Translations under genes and position numbers: made by a program
Notes under the pieces: generated by a model
What the model saw: only the letters and a program-made list of their open reading frames with translations
Databases searched by the model: none
What the model was told of the DNA's origin: nothing
Assembly (NCBI RefSeq): GCF_022346545.1
Contig: NZ_JAKRNU010000007.1
Coordinates: 1 to 64,000, forward strand
DNA length: 64,000 nt
Source of the DNA: Sporosarcina sp. ACRSM
GTDB lineage: Bacteria > Bacillota > Bacilli > Bacillales_A > Planococcaceae
Direction of reading: 5' to 3'
In this document: piece after piece, positions 26,435 through 35,397 of the stretch
Layout: every line of letters starts with the position of its first letter
Numbering within the stretch: position 1 is the first letter of the stretch

Positions 26435-28843
26435 TTGGAATTCGTGTATTTGATTTTTTTACCGATGTTGGTCGCACTCATTATTCCTTTGCTTTTTAAG
26501 AAGCTGAATGGCGTCCATACCGGCTGGTTTGTGTTGTTCGTACCGGTTGTTCTATTCATCTATTATGCGGGGTTCGCCCGATCGATTATGGATGGTGGAC
26601 ATGCCGTATCCGAATTGCAATGGATTCCATCACTTGGCATTTCGTTTGTGTCTTATTTGGATGGACTGAGCCTGCTGTTCACATTACTCATTACCGGAAT
26701 CGGAGCACTAGTGGTGCTCTACTCGATCTTTTATCTCGATAAGAGCCGGGAGAAGTTGCATCATTTCTATGTCTATTTGCTTCTTTTCATGAGTGCGATG
26801 CTCGGTGTTGTACAATCGGATAATGTGATTTCGCTGTATCTGTTCTGGGAATTGACGTCCATTTCTTCATTCCTACTTATCGGGTATTGGAATACGCGGG
26901 ACCGTTCGCGCTTCGGTGCGTTGAAATCGATGATGATCACCGTTTTCGGCGGACTGATGATGCTTGGGGGATTTGTGTTGCTCGGCATCATGGGCGATTC
27001 GTTTTCCATTCGAGAACTGATTGCCAATTCCGCTTCTTTTATCGGACATGAGTATTTTACCCTTGCGCTCATTCTCATTTTACTTGGCGCATTTACGAAG
27101 TCGGCTCAGTTCCCGTTTTACATCTGGCTGCCGGATGCGATGGAAGCGCCTACACCTGTCAGTGCCTATCTGCACTCCGCCACAATGGTGAAGGCAGGCC
27201 TATACCTTGTCGCTCGTTTTACACCGATTTTTGCTGTTTCGGAAGTATGGGTTTGGTTAGTGACGGGCATCGGACTTCTGACGTTGTTCTGGGGATCATT
27301 CTTTGCCGTCAAACAGATCGATTTGAAAGCGATCCTTGCTTTCTCTACGGTCAGTCAGCTCGGGCTGATTATGTCGTTACTGGGTGCAGGTGCGATCGCT
27401 TTTCATAGCGACGATGCATTATTTAAATTCGCAACGTTTGCAGCGATTTTCCACTTAATTAACCACGCGACTTTCAAAGGCAGCCTATTCATGATTGCCG
27501 GAATTGTCGATCATGAAACGGGCACCCGGGATATTCGGAAGCTCGGGGGCTTGATGAGCATCATGCCTGTCAGTTTTACGGTCGCATTCATCGGTTCGAT
27601 GTCGATGGCAGGATTGCCGCCTTTCAACGGTTTCCTGAGCAAGGAAATGTTCCTGCAATCGATGTTGGCCATTCAACATTTTGAACTGTTCAACTTTGCA
27701 ACTTGGGGCATGCTGTTCCCAATCGTTGCTTGGATTGCAAGTGTCTTCACATTTATCTATAGTTTCTATTTCGTTTTCAAAACATTCGCAGGAAAACGGA
27801 AAAAAGAGCCTCTTCCAAATACGCCGCATGAGGCACCATTCGGGATGCTCATTTCCCCTGTCATTCTAGCAGCACTGGTCGTCGGCATTTTCTTCATTCC
27901 GAATGTGATCGGGAAATGGTTTGTCAAGCCGGCGGTGATGGCCATTCAACCGGCATTGTACAACCATCCTTCTGATGTCGCTGTTCATGTTGCAGCTTGG
28001 CATGGGTTTGCCTCCACCGAATTATGGATGACCATTGCCATTGTCGGAGTTGGAGCGATTCTATACTTGACGCTTGCCAAATGGCAAAAGCTTTACGATA
28101 TTCAACCACAATCTTTGTCGTTGAATGCCTTATATGATGCGACAATGTTATTTGGTGAAAGAGGGATGAACCAATTATCCCGTTTTTATATGACCGGGCT
28201 GATTCGGACGTATTTGTTGTATATGTTTGCGTTTATCATCGCCTTGACGACGGCCACTTTGTTTATCAAGGAAGCGTTCGTTGTCGATATGGACAGCTTT
28301 TCAGCGTTGAATGCCTATGGATTGATGACGGCGGTTATTCTGATCATTGCCGTTTGCATGGTTGTCTTGGCGAAAACTCGATTGGCGGCTATTATCGCAC
28401 TCGGTGCTGTCGGCTATTCGGTCGCCTTATTCTTTGTTATCTTCAAGGCGCCGGATTTAGCATTGACACAGCTTGTCATCGAAACGGTTTCTGTCGCACT
28501 GTTCCTGTTGGCCTTCAAGCATTTGCCGGCTCTTCGTAATCATGGACAAACGAAACGGAACAAAATCGCGAATCTCATCATTGCCGCGGGTATCGGTGTA
28601 ACCGTTACGCTGGTCGCCTTGTCTGCGCATTCACAGAAATTGTTGCCTTCGATCTCACACTATTACAAAGAAACCGTAGCAACCGAAGCCGGCGGTGGAA
28701 ATATCGTAAACGTCATTCTCGTAGATTACCGTGGATTTGATACGTTGTTTGAAATCGCCGTCTTAGCGATTGCAGGCATCGGTGTCCTTGGGATGATCCG
28801 TCTGCGATTGGCGAGAAAGGAGCGGGCAGATGAAAACAAATGA
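26435..28843 (+). CDS. mrpA: Na+/H+ antiporter subunit MrpA
   Basis: The 802-residue subunit is the largest of the multisubunit Mrp cation/proton antiporter. It is homologous to NuoL of complex I in the first 500 residues (SAYLHSATMVKAGLYLVARF; TFKGSLFMIAGIVDHETGTRD) and carries the MrpB-like C-terminal part. About 20 transmembrane helices are expected. The TTG start has AAAGGAGGG close upstream. It is first of seven overlapping or abutting genes. The complex exports Na+ in exchange for H+ and supports alkali and salt tolerance. Confidence 0.97.
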   Translation: MEFVYLIFLPMLVALIIPLLFKKLNGVHTGWFVLFVPVVLFIYYAGFARSIMDGGHAVSELQWIPSLGISFVSYLDGLSLLFTLLITGIGALVVLYSIFYLDKSREKLHHFYVYLLLFMSAMLGVVQSDNVISLYLFWELTSISSFLLIGYWNTRDRSRFGALKSMMITVFGGLMMLGGFVLLGIMGDSFSIRELIANSASFIGHEYFTLALILILLGAFTKSAQFPFYIWLPDAMEAPTPVSAYLHSATMVKAGLYLVARFTPIFAVSEVWVWLVTGIGLLTLFWGSFFAVKQIDLKAILAFSTVSQLGLIMSLLGAGAIAFHSDDALFKFATFAAIFHLINHATFKGSLFMIAGIVDHETGTRDIRKLGGLMSIMPVSFTVAFIGSMSMAGLPPFNGFLSKEMFLQSMLAIQHFELFNFATWGMLFPIVAWIASVFTFIYSFYFVFKTFAGKRKKEPLPNTPHEAPFGMLISPVILAALVVGIFFIPNVIGKWFVKPAVMAIQPALYNHPSDVAVHVAAWHGFASTELWMTIAIVGVGAILYLTLAKWQKLYDIQPQSLSLNALYDATMLFGERGMNQLSRFYMTGLIRTYLLYMFAFIIALTTATLFIKEAFVVDMDSFSALNAYGLMTAVILIIAVCMVVLAKTRLAAIIALGAVGYSVALFFVIFKAPDLALTQLVIETVSVALFLLAFKHLPALRNHGQTKRNKIANLIIAAGIGVTVTLVALSAHSQKLLPSISHYYKETVATEAGGGNIVNVILVDYRGFDTLFEIAVLAIAGIGVLGMIRLRLARKERADENK

Positions 28844-29252
28844 TGTCATTTTACAGACGACGACCAAAGTCGTGTTTTTCATCATCTTTCTTTTTTCCAT
28901 CCATATTTTTTTCGCGGGGCATTACACACCCGGGGGCGGCTTTGTCGGCGGTTTGCTGACAACGGGGGCGCTCGTCCTGTTATTGCTGGCTTTCGATTTG
29001 AAGACAGTTAAACAAGCATTGCCGTTCAACTTTACCATTGTGACGGGAATCGGGTTGTTGTTGGCACTCGGAACGGCCTCCGCTTCACTCGTTTTTAATG
29101 TGCCGTTCTTCACGCATGCATTCGACGATTTCACTCTACCGTTATTCGGTGTCACATCCTTGCACACCGCGATGCTTTTCGATGCGGGTGTCTATTTAGT
29201 TGTTGTCGGTGCCGCAATCACGATCATTCAATCGATTGGAGGGGACGCCTAA
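28830..29252 (+). CDS. mrpB: Na+/H+ antiporter subunit MrpB
   Basis: The 140-residue subunit has four hydrophobic helices and the family block FFAGHYTPGGGFVGGLLTTG. Its start overlaps the end of mrpA by 14 bp, which implies coupled translation. It is an essential part of the hetero-oligomer. Confidence 0.96.
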   Translation: MKTNDVILQTTTKVVFFIIFLFSIHIFFAGHYTPGGGFVGGLLTTGALVLLLLAFDLKTVKQALPFNFTIVTGIGLLLALGTASASLVFNVPFFTHAFDDFTLPLFGVTSLHTAMLFDAGVYLVVVGAAITIIQSIGGDA

Positions 29253-29593
29253 TGGAATTCGTTATGGCAATTGTTATCGGTATCCTTTTCATGGCCGCCG
29301 TCTATTTGATCCTCTCCCGCAGCTTGCTGAAAGTGATTTTAGGGACAGGCTTGCTCAGCCATGGTGCTCATTTACTCATTTTGACGATGGGCGGCCTCGG
29401 CGGTACTTCCCCGCCAGTACTAGCGGATGGGGTGACGGATTATGCGGATCCTTTGCCACAAGCCCTTATTTTGACGGCGATCGTTATCAGTTTTGGAGTG
29501 ACCGCCGTCATTCTGGTGCTCGCTTACCGGGCCTATGCGGTCCACAAAACAGATAATATGAATCTTTTGAAGGGAAATGACGAGCATGATTAA
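29252..29593 (+). CDS. mrpC: Na+/H+ antiporter subunit MrpC
   Basis: The 113-residue NuoK-like subunit has three helices. The signature is GTGLLSHGAHLLILTMGGL and ALILTAIVISFGVTAVILVL. It starts on the last base of mrpB (TAATG) and matches the B. subtilis length. Confidence 0.96.
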   Translation: MEFVMAIVIGILFMAAVYLILSRSLLKVILGTGLLSHGAHLLILTMGGLGGTSPPVLADGVTDYADPLPQALILTAIVISFGVTAVILVLAYRAYAVHKTDNMNLLKGNDEHD

Positions 29594-31067
29594 TCTACCT
29601 TTACTGCCCATCATTTTGCCATTTCTGTTCGCGATTCTCCTGCTCTTTTTCAAGGAGAATATCCGTGTGCAGCGCTCACTGACGTTGATTGGGCTCCTTG
29701 CCAGCTTGGTTGCCGCATTGTTCCTTGTGTTCAAAGTGAAAGCGGATGGCATTCAAGCAGTCACCTTAGGCAGTTGGCCTGCACCATTCGGGATTTCCAT
29801 GGTATCCGATATGTTGGCTGCGTTGCTCGTGACGACGACGATTTTACTAACTTTATTTATCGTCATATACAGCTTTTCGTCCATCGGAGAAGGACGGGAA
29901 CGTTTCTTTTATTACCCGGCGATCCTTTTCATGGTGACAGGTGTCAATGGCGCTTTTACGACAGGGGACATTTTCAATCTATTCGTCTTCTTCGAAGTGT
30001 TACTTATTGCATCGTATGTCCTAATTGTTCTAGGCGGGGAGAAAAAACAGCTTCGCGAGTCGATTAAATACGTGCTTGTCAATGTCATTTCGTCTGCGTT
30101 GTTTGTCATTACGGTTGCCTTTCTCTACTCCGTCATTGGAACGTTGAATATGGCGGATATTTCAGTGAAGATCGCGCAGGTGGGACAACCGGGGATCATT
30201 ACAGTCATTGCGATTCTGCTACTGATCGTCTTCGGCGTTAAAGGGGCTATCTTTCCCCTGTACTTCTGGTTGCCAGGATCTTATGCCGCACCGCCGATTC
30301 CCGTATTGACACTATTCGGTGCGCTGTTGACGAAAGTCGGCGTCTACGCCATCATGCGGACGTATACATTGTTCTTCGTGCATGACATTGGATTTACACA
30401 TGAAATCCTTTCTGTCTTGTCCATTTTAACGATTATTGCCGGATGCATCGGGGCGCTCGCTTATTTCGATTTGAAGCAGATTATCATTTACAACATTGTC
30501 ATCGCAGTCGGTGTCATTTTATACGGCGCTGCACAGATGAACGAATCCGGGCTTGCCGGTGCGATTTTCTATTTGATCCACGACATGCTTATCAAAGGGG
30601 CTTTGTTCTTGCTGATCGGCATTATCATTTACGTCACAGGGACGTCCAATTTACGCAAAATGGGCGGATTGATACAAACCCATGCGCCACTCGGGTGGTT
30701 TTATCTCATCGCGGCGTTCGGGCTGGCGGGCATTCCGCCACTCAGTGGATTTGTCGGAAAGCTGCTCATCGTCAAAGGGGCTTTCGAAGCGGGGAACAGC
30801 TGGGGAGCGATCATTCTACTCGCATCCAGTCTGATCGTTCTGTTATCGGTCATCCGGATCTTTATCTATGCGTTTTGGGGCAAGCCAGTTGCTATCCCGC
30901 AAACAGATCGTCGTCCGTATCGGAACATGATGATGCCCGCTGTCGTCCTCGTCATTCTATCCGTGCTTTACGGCGTCGGCACGGAATGGCTATTCCCTTA
31001 TATGACGGACGCAACGAACGGATTACTACAACCATCCATCTATATTGATGCGGTGTTAAAGGAGTAG
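29586..31067 (+). CDS. mrpD: Na+/H+ antiporter subunit MrpD
   Basis: The 493-residue NuoM/NuoN-like proton-channel subunit has about 14 helices. It has the conserved FVFFEVLLIASYVLIVLGG with the key Glu, and FGVKGAIFPLYFWLPGSYAA with the key Lys. ATG at 29586 is preferred to 29577 because AAGGG is only 2 nt from the latter. It overlaps mrpC by 8 bp. Confidence 0.95.
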   Translation: MINLPLLPIILPFLFAILLLFFKENIRVQRSLTLIGLLASLVAALFLVFKVKADGIQAVTLGSWPAPFGISMVSDMLAALLVTTTILLTLFIVIYSFSSIGEGRERFFYYPAILFMVTGVNGAFTTGDIFNLFVFFEVLLIASYVLIVLGGEKKQLRESIKYVLVNVISSALFVITVAFLYSVIGTLNMADISVKIAQVGQPGIITVIAILLLIVFGVKGAIFPLYFWLPGSYAAPPIPVLTLFGALLTKVGVYAIMRTYTLFFVHDIGFTHEILSVLSILTIIAGCIGALAYFDLKQIIIYNIVIAVGVILYGAAQMNESGLAGAIFYLIHDMLIKGALFLLIGIIIYVTGTSNLRKMGGLIQTHAPLGWFYLIAAFGLAGIPPLSGFVGKLLIVKGAFEAGNSWGAIILLASSLIVLLSVIRIFIYAFWGKPVAIPQTDRRPYRNMMMPAVVLVILSVLYGVGTEWLFPYMTDATNGLLQPSIYIDAVLKE

Positions 31068-31073
31068 ATGTCG

Positions 31074-31553
31074 ATGGCTTTTCAACTCATACTGAACGTT
31101 TTCATCGCAGTTGTTTGGATGTTTGTGAGCGGCTCGGCAAGTGCCTCCACTTTCATCATCGGTTATTTGATCGGATTGATCCTCATCATGATGACGAGAC
31201 GCTTTTTCAAGGAAAGACTGTATATCGCACGTCTATGGGCAGCCTTTAAATTGACACTTCTGTTCTTCAAAGAACTGACGCTATCGAATATTTCAGTATT
31301 ACGGGTCGTTTTGCAACCAAAGATGACCATCCAACCGATGATTTTCGCGTTGCCGACAGATCTTGAACATGATTGGGAAATTACCTTGCTCTCCAGTCTT
31401 ATTACCTTGACACCAGGGACGATCGTTTTGCACGTTTCGGACGACCAACGGACACTCTATATCCACGCCATTGACGTGGATGATGTCGATGAGGCCGTCG
31501 ATTCCATCAAGCATACATTCGAAAAAGCCATTAAGGAGGTCAGCCGCCCATGA
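31074..31553 (+). CDS. mrpE: Na+/H+ antiporter subunit MrpE
   Basis: The 159-residue subunit has two N-terminal helices and a soluble part with ITLTPGTIVLHVSDDQRTLY, the MrpE hallmark. AAAGGAG at the end of mrpD supports the second ATG (MAFQLI) over one six bases earlier. Confidence 0.94.
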   Translation: MAFQLILNVFIAVVWMFVSGSASASTFIIGYLIGLILIMMTRRFFKERLYIARLWAAFKLTLLFFKELTLSNISVLRVVLQPKMTIQPMIFALPTDLEHDWEITLLSSLITLTPGTIVLHVSDDQRTLYIHAIDVDDVDEAVDSIKHTFEKAIKEVSRP

Positions 31554-31831
31554 CGACATTTTTCTGGATTTGTCTCATCGTTGTTATTCTCTCGATGGCC
31601 TGTCTACTGTACCGTGTATTCCGCGGACCATCCAATCCGGATCGGCTTATTGCACTGGATGCAATCGGTGTTATGCTTATTTCATCCATCGCCTTGTTAT
31701 CGATTTTATTCGATACCGGTTTTTTCATGGAAGTCATTTTGCTCATTGCCATCATGTCTTTCATCGGCACGGTTTCATTTGCCAAATTCATCGAGAAAGG
31801 GGAAATTATCGAACATGACCGTAATCGCTAA
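31550..31831 (+). CDS. mrpF: Na+/H+ antiporter subunit MrpF
   Basis: The 93-residue subunit has three helices and the conserved block RVFRGPSNPDRLIALDAIG. It overlaps mrpE by four bases (ATGA). Confidence 0.95.
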   Translation: MTTFFWICLIVVILSMACLLYRVFRGPSNPDRLIALDAIGVMLISSIALLSILFDTGFFMEVILLIAIMSFIGTVSFAKFIEKGEIIEHDRNR

Positions 31832-32180
31832 CTTCCTCATTGTCGTAACCATCCTAGTCGGGTTGCTGTTCACCGTCGTGGCAGTCATTGGTGTGTTGCG
31901 CCTGCCCGACGTCTATACGCGGGCGCATGCCGCCTCTAAAAGCGCGACATTAGGCGTGCTCAGCATTTTAGTAGGTGTATTTTTGCATTTCTGGTGGAAT
32001 AAAGATCACATCAGCATCCAGCTTCTTCTCGCCATTGCCTTTCTGTTCATCACGTCACCGATCGGTGGCCATTTAATGGGACGGGCCGCCTATCTATCCG
32101 GTGTCAAACCGACCAAATTGACCGTCGGAGATGATCTTGCAGAAGTTGTGAAAAAAGCGAAACAATCCAAACCGGAATAA
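31815..32180 (+). CDS. mrpG: Na+/H+ antiporter subunit MrpG
   Basis: The 121-residue last subunit has three helices, LRLPDVYTRAHAASKSATLG and FITSPIGGHLMGRAAY. It overlaps mrpF by 17 bp. Longer in-frame extensions into mrpF were dropped because the conserved N-terminus MTVIANFL starts here. Confidence 0.94.
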   Translation: MTVIANFLIVVTILVGLLFTVVAVIGVLRLPDVYTRAHAASKSATLGVLSILVGVFLHFWWNKDHISIQLLLAIAFLFITSPIGGHLMGRAAYLSGVKPTKLTVGDDLAEVVKKAKQSKPE

Positions 32181-32181
32181 A

Positions 32182-32226
32182 AAAACACGTAAGGCAACTA
32201 GATGTTCAAGTTGCCTTACGTGTTTT
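32182..32226. terminator. Terminator of the mrp operon (bidirectional)
   Basis: An 18-bp perfect stem (AAAACACGTAAGGCAACT and its complement) with a 9-nt loop and T-runs on both strands. It also serves the converging glycine-rich gene. Confidence 0.9.
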
Positions 32227-32286
32227 TATTTTATCAATTATACCTTTACGCAATTCTTCACTGCACAAGCAGGGCTATTTGGCCGG

Positions 32287-32556
32287 TCAATACCACCAGC
32301 CATATGGAGAACCGTATGGAGGGTAAGCTGGATATCCAAATCCGTACGGTGGGTATCCGCCGAAACCACCACCATATCCGCCAAATCCTCCGTACCCTGG
32401 AAATAACGCACTGCCTAATAAACCACCCGCAAATCCGCCGATAAAAGGAGCGCCAAATCCTCCAAAATCAAATCCGCGACCGAAACCGCCACGATCAAAA
32501 CCACCGCCGCGGCCGCCGCGACCATAGCCACCATGGCCACCATATCCTCTAGGCAT
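32287..32556 (-). CDS. Small Gly/Tyr/Arg-rich low-complexity protein
   Basis: The 89-residue protein is nearly half glycine. An RGG-like N-terminus (GYGRGGRGGGFDRGGFGRGF) leads to a short hydrophobic core (APFIGGFAGGLLGSALF) and a Gly/Pro/Tyr tail ending GWWY. AAAGGGGG precedes MPRGYGG; the longer open frame upstream only shadows pepA. It lies 61 bp after pepA on the same strand. It might be a spore-surface or coat-associated protein, but I recognise no family and this is only a guess from composition. Confidence 0.7.
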   Translation of the reverse strand: MPRGYGGHGGYGRGGRGGGFDRGGFGRGFDFGGFGAPFIGGFAGGLLGSALFPGYGGFGGYGGGFGGYPPYGFGYPAYPPYGSPYGWWY

Positions 32557-32617
32557 TTTCCATCCCCCTTTCCCACTTATCCTATTCAAGTGGAAACTTG
32601 GGAATAGAGACCAATGC

Positions 32618-34132
32618 CTACTCGGCTGAATTATCTGGGTCGGCCAGCCGTTCAATGAACGTTGCCAAAGTTCGAACCATGACACCCGTCCCACCTTTTG
32701 GACCGAGTTCATGAGCTGCAGACGCATCCGATGTGCCGGCGATATCCAAGTGGATCCAAGGGGTGTCACCGACAAATTCACCGACAAAACCACCGCCAAA
32801 AATCATATGACCGTCACGTCCTGGTGAATTATTCAAGTCCGCCACCTCACTTTTACGAATCCGTTTCTTATCGCTATCCGTCAACGGAAGCCTCCAAACA
32901 AACTCGCCCGTCTCCAAAGAAGCCTGCATGAATTCTTCAAAGAAGCCTTCATCATTCGACAATGCCCCTGTCTTATCATGCCCAAGTGCAATAATGACAC
33001 CGCCTGTCAGTGTTGCGACATCGATGATTGAGTTTGCCCCTGCTTGCAATGCATAGGTCACTGCGTCTGCGAGTACCAGCCGCCCTTCCGCATCCGTGTT
33101 CAACACTTCGATCGTCTTACCGCTTAAGGAAGTGATGACATCATCCGGTTTAAATGCCTCCCCGGAAATCATATTATCCGTCGATGCAACGACAGCGATG
33201 ACGTTTTTCGCAGGGCGCAACTCCCCGATGATGTTCATGGCACCAAGTACAGCGGCAGCGCCTCCCATATCGCCTTTCATCCCGACCATGCCGTCCTTCG
33301 GTTTCAATGAATATCCGCCCGTATCGTATGTAATTCCTTTCCCGACAAGGCCTATGACATCTTCCCATTGTTCGGTAGCCGCATATTTCAAGACGATCAA
33401 TTGCGGTTCTTCCACCGATCCTTTATTGACCGCTAAAATGGCGCCCATCCCGAGTTCTTCCATCTCTTTTCTGCCAAGCACGTCGATTTCAAAATCATAT
33501 TTCTGGGCCATTTCCCGCGCATAATCCGCCATTTTCGTCGCCGTCAATACATTGGGCGGCATATTGACAAGCGTGCGGGCTTCATTGACCGCACCGGCAT
33601 GCACATTGCCCACTTCAAAAGCGGCTTTCAATTCAGCCGCATCCGCCTCGGAAAGAAAAGTTACGGTTTCGAGCGTCACATCACGTTCGTTGGAATCCGT
33701 ACGGTATCCTTCAAACCGGTAAGTACCGAGTCCCATCCCTTCCGTTGCTAAAAATACCACATCTTCGCATGTAAGTTTGTCATTCGTAAAGGGGGCGGTC
33801 CAAATGGCAACAGACTGGGCTTTCCCTTTCAACAATTCTTTACCGATGCCGGCAAATGCTTGACGTAAACGATCTTCTGTCAACGCTTTTTGCGCGCCAA
33901 GACCGATAAAAAGCACACGCTTATATGTCCGGTCTTCAAGGGCCGGTATTTTGACAATTTTTTCGAAATCTGTCTGAATATCTCCAGACTTCAGCCACTC
34001 CGGTAAACGTGGGCTGAAAGATTGGACGAAATCTTCCCATCCTGTTATATTTTCCGGATGTTCCGGAACACCGATGACAAGAACATCTGCCGACACTTTA
34101 CTAAAATCTGGTTCCATTATAATTGCTTTCAT
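32618..34132 (-). CDS. pepA: Leucyl aminopeptidase (M17)
   Basis: The 504-residue dinuclear-metal aminopeptidase has a cytosolic N-terminal macro-like domain (1-170) and a C-terminal catalytic domain. Metal and catalytic residues are in VGKGITYDTGGYSLKP, GDMGGAAAVLGAM and VLNTDAEGRLVLADAV. It removes N-terminal residues from peptides. It corresponds to B. subtilis yuiE, which also neighbours yuiD. GGGAGG lies 8 nt before the ATG. Confidence 0.95.
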   Translation of the reverse strand: MKAIIMEPDFSKVSADVLVIGVPEHPENITGWEDFVQSFSPRLPEWLKSGDIQTDFEKIVKIPALEDRTYKRVLFIGLGAQKALTEDRLRQAFAGIGKELLKGKAQSVAIWTAPFTNDKLTCEDVVFLATEGMGLGTYRFEGYRTDSNERDVTLETVTFLSEADAAELKAAFEVGNVHAGAVNEARTLVNMPPNVLTATKMADYAREMAQKYDFEIDVLGRKEMEELGMGAILAVNKGSVEEPQLIVLKYAATEQWEDVIGLVGKGITYDTGGYSLKPKDGMVGMKGDMGGAAAVLGAMNIIGELRPAKNVIAVVASTDNMISGEAFKPDDVITSLSGKTIEVLNTDAEGRLVLADAVTYALQAGANSIIDVATLTGGVIIALGHDKTGALSNDEGFFEEFMQASLETGEFVWRLPLTDSDKKRIRKSEVADLNNSPGRDGHMIFGGGFVGEFVGDTPWIHLDIAGTSDASAAHELGPKGGTGVMVRTLATFIERLADPDNSAE

Positions 34133-34288
34133 TTAACAGCCTCCCTTTATCATCCATACTTTCATTATAATCCACCTATTCGACCATTAGTATGAATTCG
34201 TTTGGAAACTATACAATCGGTTTTGTCCCTCGTATGGGTGTGGTATACTGGCAGTAGTATTTTCGTTTTGAAATTGGAGGGGAACCAA

Positions 34289-34765
34289 TTGGCCATCTTA
34301 CACAACACCCCGCTCCTTGCGGCATTATTCGGTATCGTTTTTGCTCAACTCGTTAAAATACCTATCCATTATTTCCTGAATGGTAAACTGGACTGGAAAC
34401 TAATGACGTCAACAGGAGGCATGCCAAGCTCCCATTCAGCCGCCGTCACATCGTTAACGACTGCGATCGCTTATGAAGAAGGGCTTGGTTCACCACTCTT
34501 TGCCGTCTCCGCCATTTTCGGGGTCATCGTCATGTTTGACGCCACTGGGATCCGCTATCAGGCAGGACAACAAGCCCTCGTCATCAATCAAATGCGGGTC
34601 GATTTCCAAACATTCGTTCAAGAAGCGAAAGGCTGGCAACAAAAGGATGGTCAACAAAAAATACAAGAGTTGAAAACATTACTAGGTCATAAGCCGAGTG
34701 AAGTTTTCGCCGGTGCCCTCACCGGTATTCTCATCTCCGTTGTCATCTATACATTTATTGTTTGA
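34289..34765 (+). CDS. yuiD: DUF212 membrane protein, YuiD-like
   Basis: The 158-residue protein has about four helices, is related to acid phosphatase/vanadium haloperoxidase folds and carries STGGMPSSHSAAV. The TTG start has GGAGGGG 7 nt upstream and gives exactly the YuiD length. In-frame codons further upstream include the likely extended -10 box TGGTATACT and were excluded. Its function is unknown. Confidence 0.87.
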   Translation: MAILHNTPLLAALFGIVFAQLVKIPIHYFLNGKLDWKLMTSTGGMPSSHSAAVTSLTTAIAYEEGLGSPLFAVSAIFGVIVMFDATGIRYQAGQQALVINQMRVDFQTFVQEAKGWQQKDGQQKIQELKTLLGHKPSEVFAGALTGILISVVIYTFIV

Positions 34766-34770
34766 AATGA

Positions 34771-34816
34771 AAAACGGTATGTTCAAGTAAAATCGCTTGA
34801 ACATACCGTTTTTTGT
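34771..34816. terminator. Terminator after yuiD
   Basis: A 17-bp perfect stem (AAAACGGTATGTTCAAG and its complement) with an 8-nt loop and T-runs. It also ends the converging yuiB. Confidence 0.9.
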
Positions 34817-34843
34817 CTAGTCTCCAGGCATCGCTTTTCTAAA

Positions 34844-35167
34844 TTAGAACATTTGATAACCTTGTTTTCTCAATAATTTAATAACAATGCCTGAAATGAT
34901 TGCTCCTACGAGCCCACTTGCTAAAATGATAATATCGATCGAATGGAGTGCCATAATTTTTTCACCAAGTAATTGGAATGCATACTTCGGTGTTGTGAAG
35001 TATTCATACACTTTTACTTCATCAATGATCAACACGACGACAATTGGATAAATAATGGCCATTAACCAACTCATTCGAAGAAGCATATTCAATAAGAAAC
35101 CGATACCAAAAAACATGACAATGAAAATCAATATGGATAAGACGGCGTGCGTCAATGAAATTGTCAA
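34844..35167 (-). CDS. yuiB: YuiB-like small membrane protein
   Basis: The 107-residue protein has three hydrophobic helices (SILIFIVMFFGIGFLLNML, SWLMAIIYPIVVVLII, IDIIILASGLVGAIISGIV) and no known function. The TTG start is chosen because GGAGGT lies 7 nt before it. The ATG five codons upstream overlaps that site. The promoter at 35195-35223 fits this start. Confidence 0.8.
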   Translation of the reverse strand: MTISLTHAVLSILIFIVMFFGIGFLLNMLLRMSWLMAIIYPIVVVLIIDEVKVYEYFTTPKYAFQLLGEKIMALHSIDIIILASGLVGAIISGIVIKLLRKQGYQMF

Positions 35168-35194
35168 TATGAATACCTCCATTTTCCATTCATC

Positions 35195-35223
35195 ATTTTA
35201 CAGGAATGGACGAACGCTTTCAA
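35195..35223 (-). promoter_or_regulatory. Promoter of yuiB
   Basis: On the minus strand TTGAAA (35218-35223), 17 bp, TAAAAT (35195-35200). It lies about 28 bp before the chosen start. Confidence 0.7.
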
Positions 35224-35352
35224 TATGAATAACCCTCGTTCAATAATTTGTCGGATTTCATCTTCATTCTTCGAAGTCTGCGCCATTACCCCTTGAAAAA
35301 TAATGAAAAGCTTGTACAGCCGAATAAGTCTGTTGAACGTTGCCTCCATAAT

Positions 35353-35391
35353 GTAAAAAGCACCTACCGTTAAATCGGCAGGTGCTTTTGT
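35353..35391. terminator. Terminator of yumB
   Basis: AAAAGCACCTACC pairs with GGCAGGTGCTTTT (one mismatch), with T-runs on both strands. It isolates yumB from yuiB. Confidence 0.8.
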
Positions 35392-35397
35392 TATTTA

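Noticed and set aside
26386..26452. Leader peptide inside the mrpA leader
   Set aside because: The ATG after the hairpin loop is too far from GGAGGAG, and its frame runs into mrpA without an attenuation-like codon run.
32557..32799. 81-codon extension of the glycine-rich gene
   Set aside because: It is out of frame within pepA, and a strong AAAGGGGG site marks the shorter start.
35164..35349. 61-codon open frame upstream of yuiB
   Set aside because: It covers the TTGAAA-17-TAAAAT promoter of yuiB. GGAGG overlaps its own start codon, and no other start lies at a proper distance.
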